From Astropecten irregularis (lineage: Eukaryota > Echinodermata > Asteroidea > Paxillosida > Astropectinidae), in assembly GCA_963971285.1 (NCBI GenBank), contig OZ020258.1:10932614-10996613 (forward strand): DNA of 64,000 nt. The letters are read 5' to 3'. The notes under the pieces are model-generated. The model did not search any database. It was not told where the DNA came from and saw nothing but the letters and a program-made list of their open reading frames with translations. This document shows, piece by piece, positions 45,595-56,520 of this stretch; position 1 is the stretch's first letter, and each line of letters opens with the position of its first letter. Both the position numbers and the translations under genes were made by a program.

Positions 45595-45820
45595 CTTTGC
45601 GTGGTGACAATTGGTATGTGGATAGGTTTGCGGTAACACCGCAAACATGTGTTACAAACATGTGTTACATAGAAGAATCCTTCCTACTTTCGCACTTCTT
45701 ATTTCGTCGCACTTCTCGTAAGGTCTCAACGTTTCGACTAGCCTGCTCTAGTCATCATCATGATACTAGAGCAGGCTAGTCGATGACTAGAGCAGGCTAG
45801 TTGAAACGTTGAGACCTTAC
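45595..45820 (-). mobile_element. Element G fragment with inverted tail
   Basis: The complement of 16230-16420 (GTGACAATTGGTATGTGGAT; AGGTTTGCGG) leads to a palindrome at 45719-45820 in which two hammerhead-like segments face each other (AAGGTCTCAACGTTTCGAC and its mirror GTTGAAACGTTGAGACCTT). Confidence 0.65.
45719..45820. ncRNA. Two degenerate hammerhead-like motifs, head to head
   Basis: Both arms hold GACTAGAGCAGGCTAGT followed by GAAACGTTGAGACC. The CTGATGA core is altered (ATGATGA on the minus copy, TCGATGA on the plus copy), and the upstream stem I strand GGTCTC is missing. Activity as single units is therefore unlikely. Confidence 0.4.
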
Positions 45821-45854
45821 AAGAAGTGTGAACGAAATAAGTGCAAAATTATCT

Positions 45855-46015
45855 AATAGCGCTCTGCACTTGAGCTAAAAAAAGCACACTGGATCTCAGA
45901 CAAACATTGTAAACGTACGTGTACGTGTGAGGTTGGGTGTGCTTCTGTGCGTGCAAGTTTGTCTGACATCCGGGGATTTTGTACTCGTGTGACGTCATTA
46001 GTGCGGAGCGCTATT
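45855..46015 (+). mobile_element. MITE family H, copy 1
   Basis: 161 bp with ends AATAGCGCTCTGCAC and GTGCGGAGCGCTATT. It contains GGATCTCAGACAAACATTGT and a perfect CRE octamer TGACGTCA at 45990-45997. Confidence 0.88.
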
Positions 46016-46263
46016 GGGAAACAGTTTGCAGCAGATTCTAGTTCTACATGTATTTGCTCATTTGCGACTTTGAGTAAAAAGGTGTCCAGACAATTTTGGA
46101 TTGTTCAGGAGGTGCCTGAACCTAAGAAGCCCGATCCATCTACATCTACCACATGAGCTCTTGTAATATCAAGACCCCTCGTCTGTGATGGGCCTCCCTA
46201 TTGTCAAATATCATCAGTAATGTATGCAGCATCCTGTGCACGTACATACATGTACACACACCA

Positions 46264-46445
46264 GGGGCCAATTCATAGAGCTACTTATAAAGCGCACTGT
46301 ATATTATTAAGCGGTTCAATATTTCCTCAGTAGACACTGGTTACCAACTCAAAACACTGTGTAATGTATACCACTTGTGACCGGCTCCAAGCTGCATTTT
46401 TGGCTTAGCGTGAGAATTTTTGCTGAGCAATATTTCTTTCTGATT
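46264..46445. mobile_element. Family L element, copy 1
   Basis: Begins GGGGCCAATTCATAGAGCTA and carries TTGGCTTAGCGTGAG and TTTGCTGAGCAATATTTC near its other end. The GCTTAGC/GCTAAGC words are shared with 57028 and 60698. Confidence 0.55.
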
Positions 46446-46460
46446 TCTAAGCAGATTTCT

Positions 46461-46850
46461 GGTGAATCGAATCCAATATTCGAGTACTGCAGTAAATCAT
46501 GAATATTAAATGATTTTGGTCGGGAAATAGATAATATGCAAATTAGACTTGCCCTTCACCGATGTGGACGGGCATTGTATACCCAGTGCTTGTGAGTGCA
46601 CGTGAAAAAATCACATGCTTGCTCAGGTGGGATTCGAACCCACGACCTCCTGCTTACTAGTGCAGATGCCTTACCTGCTAGGCCACTGAGCTAGCTGGGG
46701 TCTGCAGGGTGAATCGAATCCAATATCGCGGCGGGTACCGCAGTAAATCATGAATATTAAATGATTTTGGTCGGGAAATATATAATACGTAAATTAGGCT
46801 TGCCCTTCACTGATGTGGATGGGCACTGTATACTCAGTGCTTGAAAGAAG
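46461..46850 (-). mobile_element. Tandem tRNA-headed SINE
   Basis: Two copies of a body (46461-46600 and 46708-46850, 247 bp apart) share GGTGAATCGAATCCAATAT, AAATCATGAATATTAAATG, TTTTGGTCGGGAAATA and TTGCCCTTCAC. They flank one tRNA-like head at 46621-46698. Read on the minus strand this is body-head-body, as expected for a dimeric or tandem SINE. Confidence 0.65.
46621..46698 (-). tRNA. tRNA-like SINE head
   Basis: On the minus strand the A box TAGCTCAGTGG and B box GGTTCGAATCC are perfect, and the T arm GTGGGTTCGAATCCCAC pairs well. The D and anticodon regions are long and irregular (CCTAGCAGGTAAGGCATCTG). Best read as a Pol III SINE promoter, with a decayed tRNA as the alternative. Confidence 0.6.
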
Positions 46851-47077
46851 CTAGTGTTTTAATTTTTTTTGGCAAATGCAGGAATTTCTACAATTTTAGT
46901 AAATAATTTATCTTCACTTGCATGTTCTTTGTCCTTGTATCATTAAGCCTTCGATAAAGATCCTGCTAGGATCGAAACGCTTCAGACCCTCCTATAACTC
47001 CAAGCATTTTTTTTAAATTTCAGGTCATTATTTTGGCTGATATGAGCAGTTTGCAGCAGATTATCACTTGTATTAAT

Positions 47078-48619
47078 AAATTTATCATGGGAGTCAGAAT
47101 GTTCGTCTACCCAATTTAGTTTTGAAAAATATGGCAAATCACACACAGCAATGGATACCTCAGTACACAAATTGCATGACATCAAAAATTGGCTAGAATG
47201 CAGAATTTACTGAGATGTACATGTACATATACCCCTTCCGATGGCCTCGCATTTCTATAATATGTGAGCGCCGAGAAAATTCTAAAGAAATGATAAAAAT
47301 TCAACGCAAGGCGTGCAATAATGAATCAACTCCCTATTATGCCTCTATCATGGAGAAAATATTCTGAAGCACTGCGGCTTAAGAAAATAAACCCCCCACC
47401 AAAAAAAAAAAAAATAAGCAAGGTGTTTGTTTTTCTTTGTTTTTTATCTTTAAAAAAAAGATACATACTGCATTAGGTAGTTTCCCTCATAATAAAAAAA
47501 TGCAAAGAAAAAAAAAAAAAAAAAGCTTGCGTGTGCATATTCACGGTATCCATTACACCCAACCCTGTATGTATGATTTGGTGTGTGTGTGCATAGTTCA
47601 CCGTCAACCGGTACCCTGCTACATGGCCGCAGCATCATACACTGCGTCCGACGGTCCGTCTACGTCTGCATAAGGATAGTATAGTGAGGAAGAAAATTCA
47701 TTAAGATTCACGCTTGAACGCCAGACAGCCATTATGACTGAGGCCCCGGCCAGCCAACCACAATCACGTCATTCCCACCCGTCCACCTCCCCACCCCCCC
47801 CTCCCCTCCACCCACCCAATCCATCCTTCGCGGTTGTCGCTACACGAGGCTGCTATACCTCACTCTTTCTCTCTCTCTCTGAGGGGTCAACGCACTTTGG
47901 TTGCTATGACGTCAATTGGCATTAGCACGATATTGCTTCCATCGCCAGGTCTTGGCACGACCGGGGCGACTGCAATTGATGGAAAAGGCACTAGGGACTT
48001 TCCACAATCCCTGCATGAATCGTTACATGGGGCAGCTCAAACAACCCCCCCCCCCCAACCCTCCCTACCCCCTTAATAACTCAAAATTCATGTATTTCAC
48101 CTGCATTAGCACCCCCCCTCCATCCCCCCAAAAAATTATTCATAGCCAAAAAAAAAGAAGAAAAACTATTCATTATAAATTATACAAATTTTCATCAGTG
48201 TCTTTTTAAAGGATTCTTATTTGGAGGCTGCTAGCGTCACATTGCCATTTGCATCTAGTGACATCAAAAAAAGAGGAAGACAAAAATGTATTTAACAAAA
48301 AAAAACAACCACCGTCAAGCCTGTGCGTCTGACGTGAATGCATGAATGTGCATCACAGATGAGCTTCAATGAAGCGCTGCCACGCGGAATACATTGCGGC
48401 CATTTTCTTTTTTCTTTCTTGGGCTTTTTTTTCATAATTCTTGCAGGATATTAAAAACGGATTTGTGACGAACGCCGTGGAATGGTAGCTGTACCTTTTT
48501 GAGTTATACACAGAGTTAGTGTTGTTTTTCATTTTAAAGCTGGGCTTCAACAATTTCGAAAAATAAGATGTTCACCTAAAATTGTGTTCACCTAGCTCCA
48601 ATTATTGGTAAACGTAACA
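47078..48619. other. Spacer with homopolymers
   Basis: A-rich runs at 47400-47415 and 47508-47524. C-rich tracts at 47787-47812 and 48044-48058. A (TC)n at 47868-47880. Overlapping frames at 47734-48209 are proline-rich products of the C tracts and are not supported. Confidence 0.4.
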
Positions 48620-49135
48620 TTAACCCTCACTATTTGAAGGTTCTTGATGTGAATTTAAGCCACTTTTTATCGTTCCGCATTATTTTTTTGAATTTGCCCG
48701 TTTTTTTGTTCATTTACATATCATGAATATTCATGTTTTGCTCAAGTTGATGACGTAGAGGAGGGGATTCGCTTTCCTTATTAATATTTATACACAGTGT
48801 GTTGCATATTATATACTCATACGCAATACATGCACTCCCATCATTTCGAAAGTAAAATGGCTGAAAATGACACAGATAGCGACCGTCCATTGGAGGAATA
48901 AAGCATCGATGAAGAATCCATGTACCCATCGGATAGTAATGATCATTCGGGCAGTGATTCAGACACTTTTAGCATACAGAAACCGCATGTACACAAAACT
49001 CATTGGAAATCCCATACAACTTCCGCGCACCGAGGGGGTTCGTTCATGGACCGTATCCCCACGACTACGTCACACACTGACATAAATTCAAATAGCGCCA
49101 CCCATGGCCAGTTTGGGTAAATAGTCCCAAGAATT
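48620..49135 (+). mobile_element. Possible 5' part of a piggyBac-like transposon
   Basis: TTAACCCTCACTATTTG at 48620 resembles a piggyBac target site plus terminal repeat (TTAACCC). About 235 bp on, an ATG at 48857 starts MAENDTDSDRPLEE, then an in-frame TAA, then SIDEESMYPSDSNDHSGSDS and onward to 49120. An acidic, serine-rich N-terminus is usual for piggyBac transposases. The catalytic DDD domain and the right end are absent, so it is at most a truncated start. A host acidic ORF is the alternative. Confidence 0.3.
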
Positions 49136-49392
49136 TACAATTATTATCAAATTTTATTTCCAATATTACTAAATAATACAAAAAAAGAACAGCCCCATTG
49201 TATATTATGAGAAAGTTCTTATATGTCCTTTAAACAAGGATTTGTATTTGTTTCATATTTTTATCAATCGTTATTCGCCATCTTTAATATTTCGTGTCAA
49301 TGTTACAATATTTGTATACCCGAAGAATATATCAGTTTGGGCTCTGATTTGCAAAGGAGTCGATGCTGCTATAGTGCGACATCCATGAACTA
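49136..49392. other. AT-rich spacer
   Basis: No recognised feature. Confidence 0.4.
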
Positions 49393-49759
49393 TTAAAGGT
49401 AGTATCATACTTTGGTAAGAAACCAAAACAGAAATGTTCACAGATTTACGTATAACTTACAGGGTATGAAGATGGTGGTGGTAGAAACATACCGTTACAA
49501 ATTTTCCGCCTGAAATGGTGTATTTATCCAGAAATTAGTAAAACAACAACCAAAAATCTGTTTGATCTTTTAAAAGATCAAAAATAAAAGAGAAAAGACT
49601 TAAGAAATACTGTGGCCGTTTTTCACTATTTTCTCAAAAAGTGGGCACTGCATGTATGGGACTGAAATTTTCACAGATGACTGTTACTGTATCTGTCTTG
49701 ATATTTTTGCCCATGAATCTGTACTTCTTTGACAACAACCAAAGTATTATTACCTTTTT
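49393..49759 (+). mobile_element. MITE family A, full length
   Basis: TTAA at 49393-49396, near-consensus X half and hairpin. The right end is worn (CCAAAGTATTATTACCTTTT) and lacks TTAA. Confidence 0.87.
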
Positions 49760-50036
49760 TGTACTATGGTCATATTTTTTTGGATGAGCGCAGGTTCCCA
49801 GCTGCTCTGGCACATTAGAATAAAATCAATCCTCGCACCTCAAAATAGGCACAAGACAACAATTATAATTAGTATCCATGGCAATAGGATAATAGGTGTA
49901 CAAGCTCACAGGTGCATAAACACGGAAACGGTTTATACAATTTGTGTGTGTGGCTTTGCCCACAGACGTACGTATAGATACATGCTCCTCTATAATACGC
50001 TTGTTTAGTGGTGGATATTATGTTTTGTAATAATCT
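49760..50036. other. Unassigned spacer
   Basis: No recognised feature. Confidence 0.4.
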
Positions 50037-50265
50037 GGCCTTTTCGAAGCGTAGGCTCAGGCTCAGGCTTCGGCTTTATTTCATGAATCCATTCTAAAAT
50101 AACGGGTATCAATTCAAAATAGAGGCCTTTGGCAGCGGTTTGGAAGTAGATTCTCTAGTTTGGAAAGGAAAGCAGAGCTTCAGCTCCAATGGAAAACCAC
50201 AACCTATATTTCCAGCATATGGATGACGGAATTGGAGCCTGAGCCTGAGCCTGAGCCTGAGCCTT

Positions 50266-50318
<53 letters not shown>

Positions 50319-50358
50319 TAGCCTGAGCCTGAGCCTGAGCCTCCGTTTCGAAAAGGCC
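50037..50358. mobile_element. Element K, hexamer-based inverted ends
   Basis: GGCCTTTTCGAAGCG then GGCTCAGGCTCAGGC on the left is mirrored by GCCTGAGCCTGAGCC and GTTTCGAAAAGGCC on the right. The right arm has an array of about 18 GAGCCT units (50238-50342) while the left has two or three. The array has grown asymmetrically. No clear target duplication. Confidence 0.72.
50238..50342 (+). repeat. (GAGCCT)n hexamer array
   Basis: About 18 units with GCCTTA variants at regular positions. On the minus strand it reads as an alanine-glutamine run, which explains the 96-codon minus frame here. Confidence 0.93.
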
Positions 50359-50398
50359 CACAGTGTATATGCTCTTGTATTTTGACCGAAGACAATCT

Positions 50399-50729
50399 TT
50401 AAGATACAGTACAGGATTGGTATGTATCCAAACAGAAATGTTCACAGATTTACGTATAACTCACAGGATATGAAGATGGTGCTAATAGAAACATACTGAT
50501 AAAACATTTCCGGCGGAAATGCTGTATTTATCCAGAAATAAGTAAAACAAAGACCGAAGACAGCTGTGAAAAGATTTGAAAATACCGTGTGCGTTTTTCA
50601 CTTGTTTTCAACAGTTTTCGATGATGAAATGAGCTGAAAATCTCTTTCTTTTTTTCCATGACAAATCAATTTATGAAAAGTCGGCAGCCGTTCTGTCATC
50701 TTTTTACAAATCCTGTATTATACCTTTAA
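50399..50729 (+). mobile_element. MITE family B variant (X plus V halves)
   Basis: TTAA at 50399-50402 and 50726-50729. The left end is AGATACAGTACAGGATTGG. The right half (CCATGACAAATCAATTTATG) pairs with that of 16849. Confidence 0.84.
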
Positions 50730-51469
50730 GGATTGAGGAATAACAATGAAACCATTCTTATCATGGTACAGACTTCTCTTGTTCAAAGTTGTCAATCTCC
50801 GTCACAAAAACCGGCAACCAAATTTTGAAAAGGAGTAAGAGAATTGGGGAGGGGGAAGGTTACAAATTTAGGATCAGTTGTTTTTCTCCAACGTGAAAAA
50901 CAACAACATTAACAAAATCATGTATTTTTAGATTCTAAATTGTTGATAAACATCAACATAGACTGGCCGCTATCCCCTTATTGGTTTTCATCTTCTTCTT
51001 CTCCTTTGTGGGGGATTGCAATAAAGTATAAGCACGCAAACTAGTGGAAATAATACATTTGAAAATAGAAGAAGCAATTTGCAAGATTTCTGAATGGGTT
51101 AGAAAAAAAACCATCAATATAAGGTATTATCATCATCACCAAATATAGAAGAAGTGTCGGCCATCTTGTTAATGGCATCAAAATGGATATGTGGAGATTA
51201 CCTGCATCAACTTTTATCAATGGATGTCCAAAATAGACACCATTCACGGCCGGAGTTCAGCCATTAATTTGTCTGTTTTGCAACTCAAATCTCCTCAATT
51301 TGTCCTATTTTTAGGGGTTGCAGAAAAGGACACAACAACTTTTCACGCCTACATGTACGTCACAAGATGGCATTTTGTCAAATGTTTGGCTGAAACAAAC
51401 AAATAAACAAACAAATGGAAACAAGAATCAGACAAAGACAAAGACAAAAACAAATGACAAAGAAAATAA
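50730..51469. other. Unassigned spacer
   Basis: CTT-rich patch at 50990-51003 and A-rich 51395-51470. No supported gene. Confidence 0.4.
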
Positions 51470-52050
51470 CACAAATACAAGTAATACACTGCTGCAAACT
51501 GCTCATCGACCAAATTAATGACCTGAAATTTATAAAAAATGCTTGGAGTTATAGGAGGGCCTGATGCTTTTCGATCCTATAGCAGGATTTTTATCAAACG
51601 CTATAAGCCTTTGAAGCTTTTGATTATTAAAAGGGAACATTTAGGATTTGCAAGGCCTCCAAAAAAAACATTATTGAGTTTGAGACAGAAAATGGACTCA
51701 ACAGTTCATATGTACACAGTGCAAACAGTCACCATGGGAAATCTTGGTTTATAAGATGCTGGGTTTTTCAAGGAAATCAAGATTTAGTGTCTTTTCCAAA
51801 GATCGTTCGTACGAACGGTTTTTGGAACAAACATAAAGTAAACTATATTCATCATGTTTTATAAGAAAAATCGAGTCCGGGTTTTCGATATTTTCTCGTG
51901 ACTGAGATGTCCGATTGAGCTCAAATTTTCACAGGCTCATTATTTCATGCACATGTTTGATCAGACAAAGTATGAATGCTGTCCTGTGACCTTTACCAAT
52001 CATGTATTGTACCTTTATAGATCCTGCTAGGAGCAAAAGTATGAACATTT
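51470..52050. mobile_element. Family F element split by D
   Basis: The left part (CTGCTGCAAACTGCTCATCG, ATGCTTGGAGTTATAGGAGG, TTTCGATCCTATAGCAGG) runs to TTAA 51627. After the D insertion the F right core resumes as GATCCTGCTAGGAGC at 52020-52034, then decays. Confidence 0.72.
51627..52018 (+). mobile_element. MITE family D, full length, nested in F
   Basis: TTAA at 51627-51630 and TTAT at 52015-52018. The W half (AAGGGAACATTTAGGATTTG, GATCGTTCGTACGAACG) joins the Z half (GACTGAGATGTCCGATTGAG, CCTTTACCAATCATGTATTG). A single-Z version of the element at 4490. Confidence 0.85.
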
Positions 52051-52731
52051 CATAAAGTATGGAATTAATTTTAGAGTCCAGCACCTTCAGAGGACAAAAT
52101 GATGATATAAAATTAAAACCTACTATGTCTTTCCCAGCCCTGATTACACCATCTGAGGGGCAGGTATAGTCTTTTGTTTGTAGTCATCTATAACAAGCGA
52201 GTGGACACGCTATTAAAACACGAGCCGCATGTTCGGTGAATATGGACTCTGTAAATGTCACATTAGCGACAGGGCATTGACACCACATGTAGACGATGTT
52301 TAATTAGTAAATCAAATTTCGCCATCTGCACTGGTCCGGACGGACGGCCGGGACTGACGTCCGAGCCGCTGATGACCAAGTCCCGAAGTCGCCCCCTCAA
52401 TCTTGAAGCGCTAAAAAACATTCCTTCTTCCTTTTTTTTTCCTCCCCACTTATCATTAATAACACAGGAAAGAGTGGGTAGGGGGGAGATAGGGAATAAA
52501 CAGTGGATTATTACTGAAACAAATCAGGATGACATCGTCGTCCGTACTAGTCTACCCTTAAGGGGGTCTGTTTATATCAAGGAGACAGTTGCTAAATCTT
52601 CAGAGGCCCAAGTTTGGCACTTGGTTGATGACGAATGCCAGTGTATAGAGATTGACTAGCTGACCCTCACTGAGATGACCTACATCGTATTTCTCTCAAA
52701 GGGACAACAAAATTGGGCCACGGTATAAGTT
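52051..52731. other. Repeat-free spacer
   Basis: 52140-52350 is moderately complex and free of known repeats, with TTTAATTAGTAAATC-type words. The 95-codon plus frame at 52372-52659 is unsupported. Confidence 0.3.
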
Positions 52732-52877
52732 CAGGCATGCAACTCAGACTTAACACAAAAAAACGAGGAAATTCCAATCTTTACAAGACTTTGTGCAGTG
52801 TTTTTCTATTTTCAATGGCATAAAATTGAAGTGAAAAAAGAGGAAATCAGCTGATCTGAGGAAAAATTGCATGCCTG
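52732..52877. mobile_element. MITE family J, copy 2
   Basis: CAGGCATGCAACTCAG to TTGCATGCCTG, 146 bp, with the shared GAGGAAATCAGCTGATCTGA core. ATAAG occurs just outside both ends. Confidence 0.83.
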
Positions 52878-54445
52878 CATAAGATCCGATTCGATATATG
52901 TCACTAATATATGGCTCTGAGCATCATGCCTTATAAACTGGTCGCACGCCGTTTTCTGACTACAAATCCATATTTCAGTTTGGGGTACATTGGTAGGCAG
53001 ATGCCTATAAGCCAGTTGACAATTGAGGGGGCTATTACAGGATGAGGCAGGAGCCACGGATGTCATATAAAACAAATCTGGACTTGCAATGCTTTTGTAT
53101 CAACTGAAGCCACCGGCGGCCATCTTACCGTGCCAGATACAATGTGGTAGCTATTGTTGCCAGACGGATTTAACTAACAATGGCGATCGCGTCTTTGTAT
53201 TACCTTTGTATCTGGCCCTCCGAAACGGATACTTGTAGTTTCAGTGACCATGTGGGCTCAAAGGGAGTCTTGCCAGTACAGATTTTTTTGTTATATGACG
53301 TCCGTGGCAGGAGCACATTACAAGCAAATGGGGTCAGAGGAAGGATATTGAGCCCGCCCAAATTTACTGGGGCAAACCTTTAGTGAGAAATAGCTGACAC
53401 CAAGTTCTGACACCCAAGTCTGGCACCCACCTGTAATTTCAACCCGGAACCTAGAAAATAAGTGTTTGTAATTGAAGGAGTTTTGTGAGTGCCTGACTAT
53501 TTCAAATAATCGGTGGGTGGCCACATCGAGTGAAATTCAATTACCATACCTCTCATTTGCTGATCAAGCAATTGGCCTACATTTGCTCTACAAGCCTATT
53601 TCAATCCCTGACAAGAACCATTCCACGGAGCCTATAGTCAGGTCACACCACAAGAGGGCGCTTTAACATCAATCCACCACCATACGTTGGGGGTTTCAAT
53701 AATGAGAGCTAACACCTGCATACTTAAGGAGTGCACGCACACGTCGCACAGCCACCAACCCCCCCTCTTTGTGGTTTGCAATGTATTTATTTTGTGGCAG
53801 GGCAATATTTTGACAATTTCAATCAGCACTTGTGTGTGGGCGTATATGCCGATCTTACGTACACACTGGGGCCTGTAAAACAAAGACACGATGTTCGCAT
53901 GCATTATTATGCGACCCTTTCGTGAGACGTGCTGTGGAATTTGCAGGGTTCCGCTCTAAAGGTTTTTTTTTTTTTAACAAAAACAGAAAATCCACCAAAA
54001 AAGCATGAAACAAACTTCATGTCTGCAGTTGCCTTTTATTTTTGCAAATTACAAATTTACAAGACTACTATAGATCACAGTAGAGAGAGTGCCAACTTTT
54101 GAAAGCAAGTCTCTTAACCTAATGTACGCAAAAATCAACAAATTTGGTTTGTCAAGTAGGAATAAAATTTGGAAATCTCGATCGAGGCAGTCGAAACATC
54201 ATTTTGAAAACTATAAATCTGAGCTAGTTTTGGGTTGTTGTTGTTGCTGTTGTTGTTTGTTTGTTTTTTTTTTTTTTGGGGGGGACTTGATTAATTTCAA
54301 GGTGTTTGGAGTCATGTTTTTGAAGGATCTAGGCTCAATAGAAATGAGGAATGTTTTATTTCACAATTATCTTTCTTTTTCATGTAAGTCGCCAAAGAAA
54401 AACAAAGTCCCAGAAGACCACTCAAGGTGAGGGCTAAAAAAGTTA
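52878..54445. other. Unassigned spacer
   Basis: Mixed sequence; overlapping frames at 53180-53925 are unrecognised. T/G tracts occur at 53960 and 54238-54288 (GTT repeats, T12, G6). Confidence 0.35.
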
Positions 54446-54811
54446 TTAAAGGTAGTATCATACATACTTTGGTAAGAAACGAAAACAGAAATGTTCACAG
54501 ATTTACATATAACTTACAGGGTATGAAGATGGTGGTGGTAGAAACATACCGTTCATTTCCGCCTGAAATGGTGTATTTTTGCAGAAATTAGTAAAACAAC
54601 GACCGAAAATATTTTTGATCTTTTAAAAAATTAAAAATAAAAAGAGAAAAGATTTAAGAAATACTGTGGCTGTTTTTCACTGTTTTCTCAAAAAGTGGGC
54701 ACCGTATGGGACTGAAATTTTCACAGAAGATTGTTACTGTATCGTCCTTGATATTTGTGCCCATGAATCTGTATTTCTTTGATAAAAACCAAAGTATGAT
54801 ATTACATTTAA
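54446..54811 (+). mobile_element. MITE family A, full length
   Basis: TTAA at 54446-54449 and 54808-54811. The left end carries a 4-bp duplication (CATACATACTTTGG). Otherwise near consensus. Confidence 0.88.
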
Positions 54812-55750
54812 AGAGATGAACTAAGAGCATATAGGATATAATGTGGAAGAAAGATGAGTGTTTATCATTATTTTGAGGGATAAAGGAAATATCTTATACA
54901 TGTTGGAAGTAGTGCTTTTGAAGATGCACCCCAACCAAATGTTCCAGCTTTTGCATTTTTTATCAGTTAATACGATCTATCTTCATAACAAACATGTACG
55001 ATTTCAACACACTGATACAGTCAATACCATTTAAGGCATCAAACTCCATCACGGCCCAATATTTATCAAAGGCAACAAGATTCTCAGAATGTTTCCCGAG
55101 ACCACAAAAATCACAAACATCGGAGAAACGGAGAGATAAATTTCTCTTTCACTTTTGCAAAAAACTATCCCATGCTTCTGTGAAGAAAACACACCAATTG
55201 ACAGGCATCTCTGTCAAATGGCATCAGGGTTCGACCGGGAGGGATACATGTCAACCGGGATGAGCATTCGGCAACTTGTACAACGTCCATGATAAAGTGC
55301 CATGACATATGTGTAATTTAATTGGACATCAGGGGTGAGGTAAGGTATATTCAGCCTGAGCCCGTGGATTATGGAGGGACCAATATAGATCAGTGTCACA
55401 CGTGCAAACCTATAAACCAAAATCCTTTCACTTTCATTTTGGGAAAGATGGAAGAAGAAGAAAACAAAAGACAGACACAAAAATGTCCGTCCTTCGAACA
55501 CGGACAAATATGGCAATCTTTCATATCCAAAGAAGGGATGTGTTTTATTCTAAAGAAAGGGGAAGGGGGAAAGGGGGGGGGGACACAAGAATTGACAGAG
55601 TCATTCCGGTTGCAAGTGAGGCTGGAGATGGAATCTAAGAAGAATTGAAGATAATGTGATTGGGAAAAGGCTAAAAGTTAATAAAAATCATGAAAGTTCC
55701 AAAAATGAAAACCAAAAAAACAACGAAGCAAAAACAAATTGGACCCACGA
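54812..55750. other. Unassigned spacer
   Basis: Frames of 80-108 codons at 54994-55648 are open in overlapping phases with lysine- and glutamate-rich content. There is no splice or family support. G9 tract at 55574-55582. Confidence 0.35.
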
Positions 55751-55937
55751 ACAATGGGAGAATTTTGAGACGTCGGCTGAAGTCTCTTTTTGCTATCTCT
55801 GAGCATGCGCGCACAATTGTGAGCATGCACGCGCAATTGTGAGCATGCGCTCACAATTGTGAGCATGCACGCGCAATTGTGAGCATGTGGGCGTGCGCTG
55901 TTGACTTGATGACCCATGCTCCAAAGTCTCCTATTGT
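55751..55937. mobile_element. MITE family E, copy 3, with 20-bp repeats
   Basis: ACAATGGGAGAATTTTGAG to CAAAGTCTCCTATTGT. The centre is an array of GAGCATGCACGCGCAATTGT units (55799-55888), which is only about one unit in copy 1 and absent in copy 2. Confidence 0.85.
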
Positions 55938-56520
55938 AATTGCGTTGATAAAATTCTGTGTGTCTTCAGCAGACAAAATGCCTAAATGTAAACATAAACA
56001 TCCCCTGCAAAACCCTCGGAACAGTCTCGGAAAAAAACAATCTAACCCCACAAAAAAACTTGCCCGTGTTACGGAGTCAAATGTTCCGGTCAATACTGGA
56101 CAATGCCCAAACACTTTTCAAATGTTACGAAGGATGCCCGATCTGACAGAATCATGATGCCACTTCTTCGGATTATTGTCTGACCCCTCCAAAGGTCAGT
56201 CAGACACAACTGACCCGTTCGGCCAAAAGTTTACCGTTGACAGCTTGCAAACTAACTATGCATTGGCAACATTCCTAGGTCACAAAAGTCCACGTGCGAA
56301 GTAACATGAATCCAATGAGGAAATCTGACCAGTGTTCCGGTCAACTATCTACCTTATTAACGTTAACGACAGTTGCTGCACAAAGGGTCAGGTGTTAAAA
56401 CTAGCTGTGAGTCCATAAAAGTTCATCAGCACAGAAAAGCATAATATTATCCCTAAAAATATCAAGCCTCCGTTTTGTTTTAATTTGATGATAACTCTAA
56501 CGCTTTTTAACATTTATCCA
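55938..56520. other. Unassigned spacer
   Basis: A lysine-rich 92-codon frame overlaps the E element and runs to 56157. It is not recognisable and probably not coding. Confidence 0.35.

Larger units (their letters stand above)
45478..47077. mobile_element. Large F element with nested repeats
   Basis: The left end near 45497 (CTTAGAGTTAGGAGGGCC, TCGATCCTAGCAGGATCTTT) is answered on the right at 46959-47067 by AAAGATCCTGCTAGGATCG, CCTCCTATAACTCCAAGC and GTCATTATTTTGGCTGATAT. The 1.45-kb interior carries a G fragment, H, L and a duplicated SINE. It could be one expanded F or two F ends brought together. No transposase frame is visible. Confidence 0.6.

Noticed and set aside
50155-50445. Alanine-glutamine-rich minus frame
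   Set aside because: Translation of the GAGCCT hexamer array.
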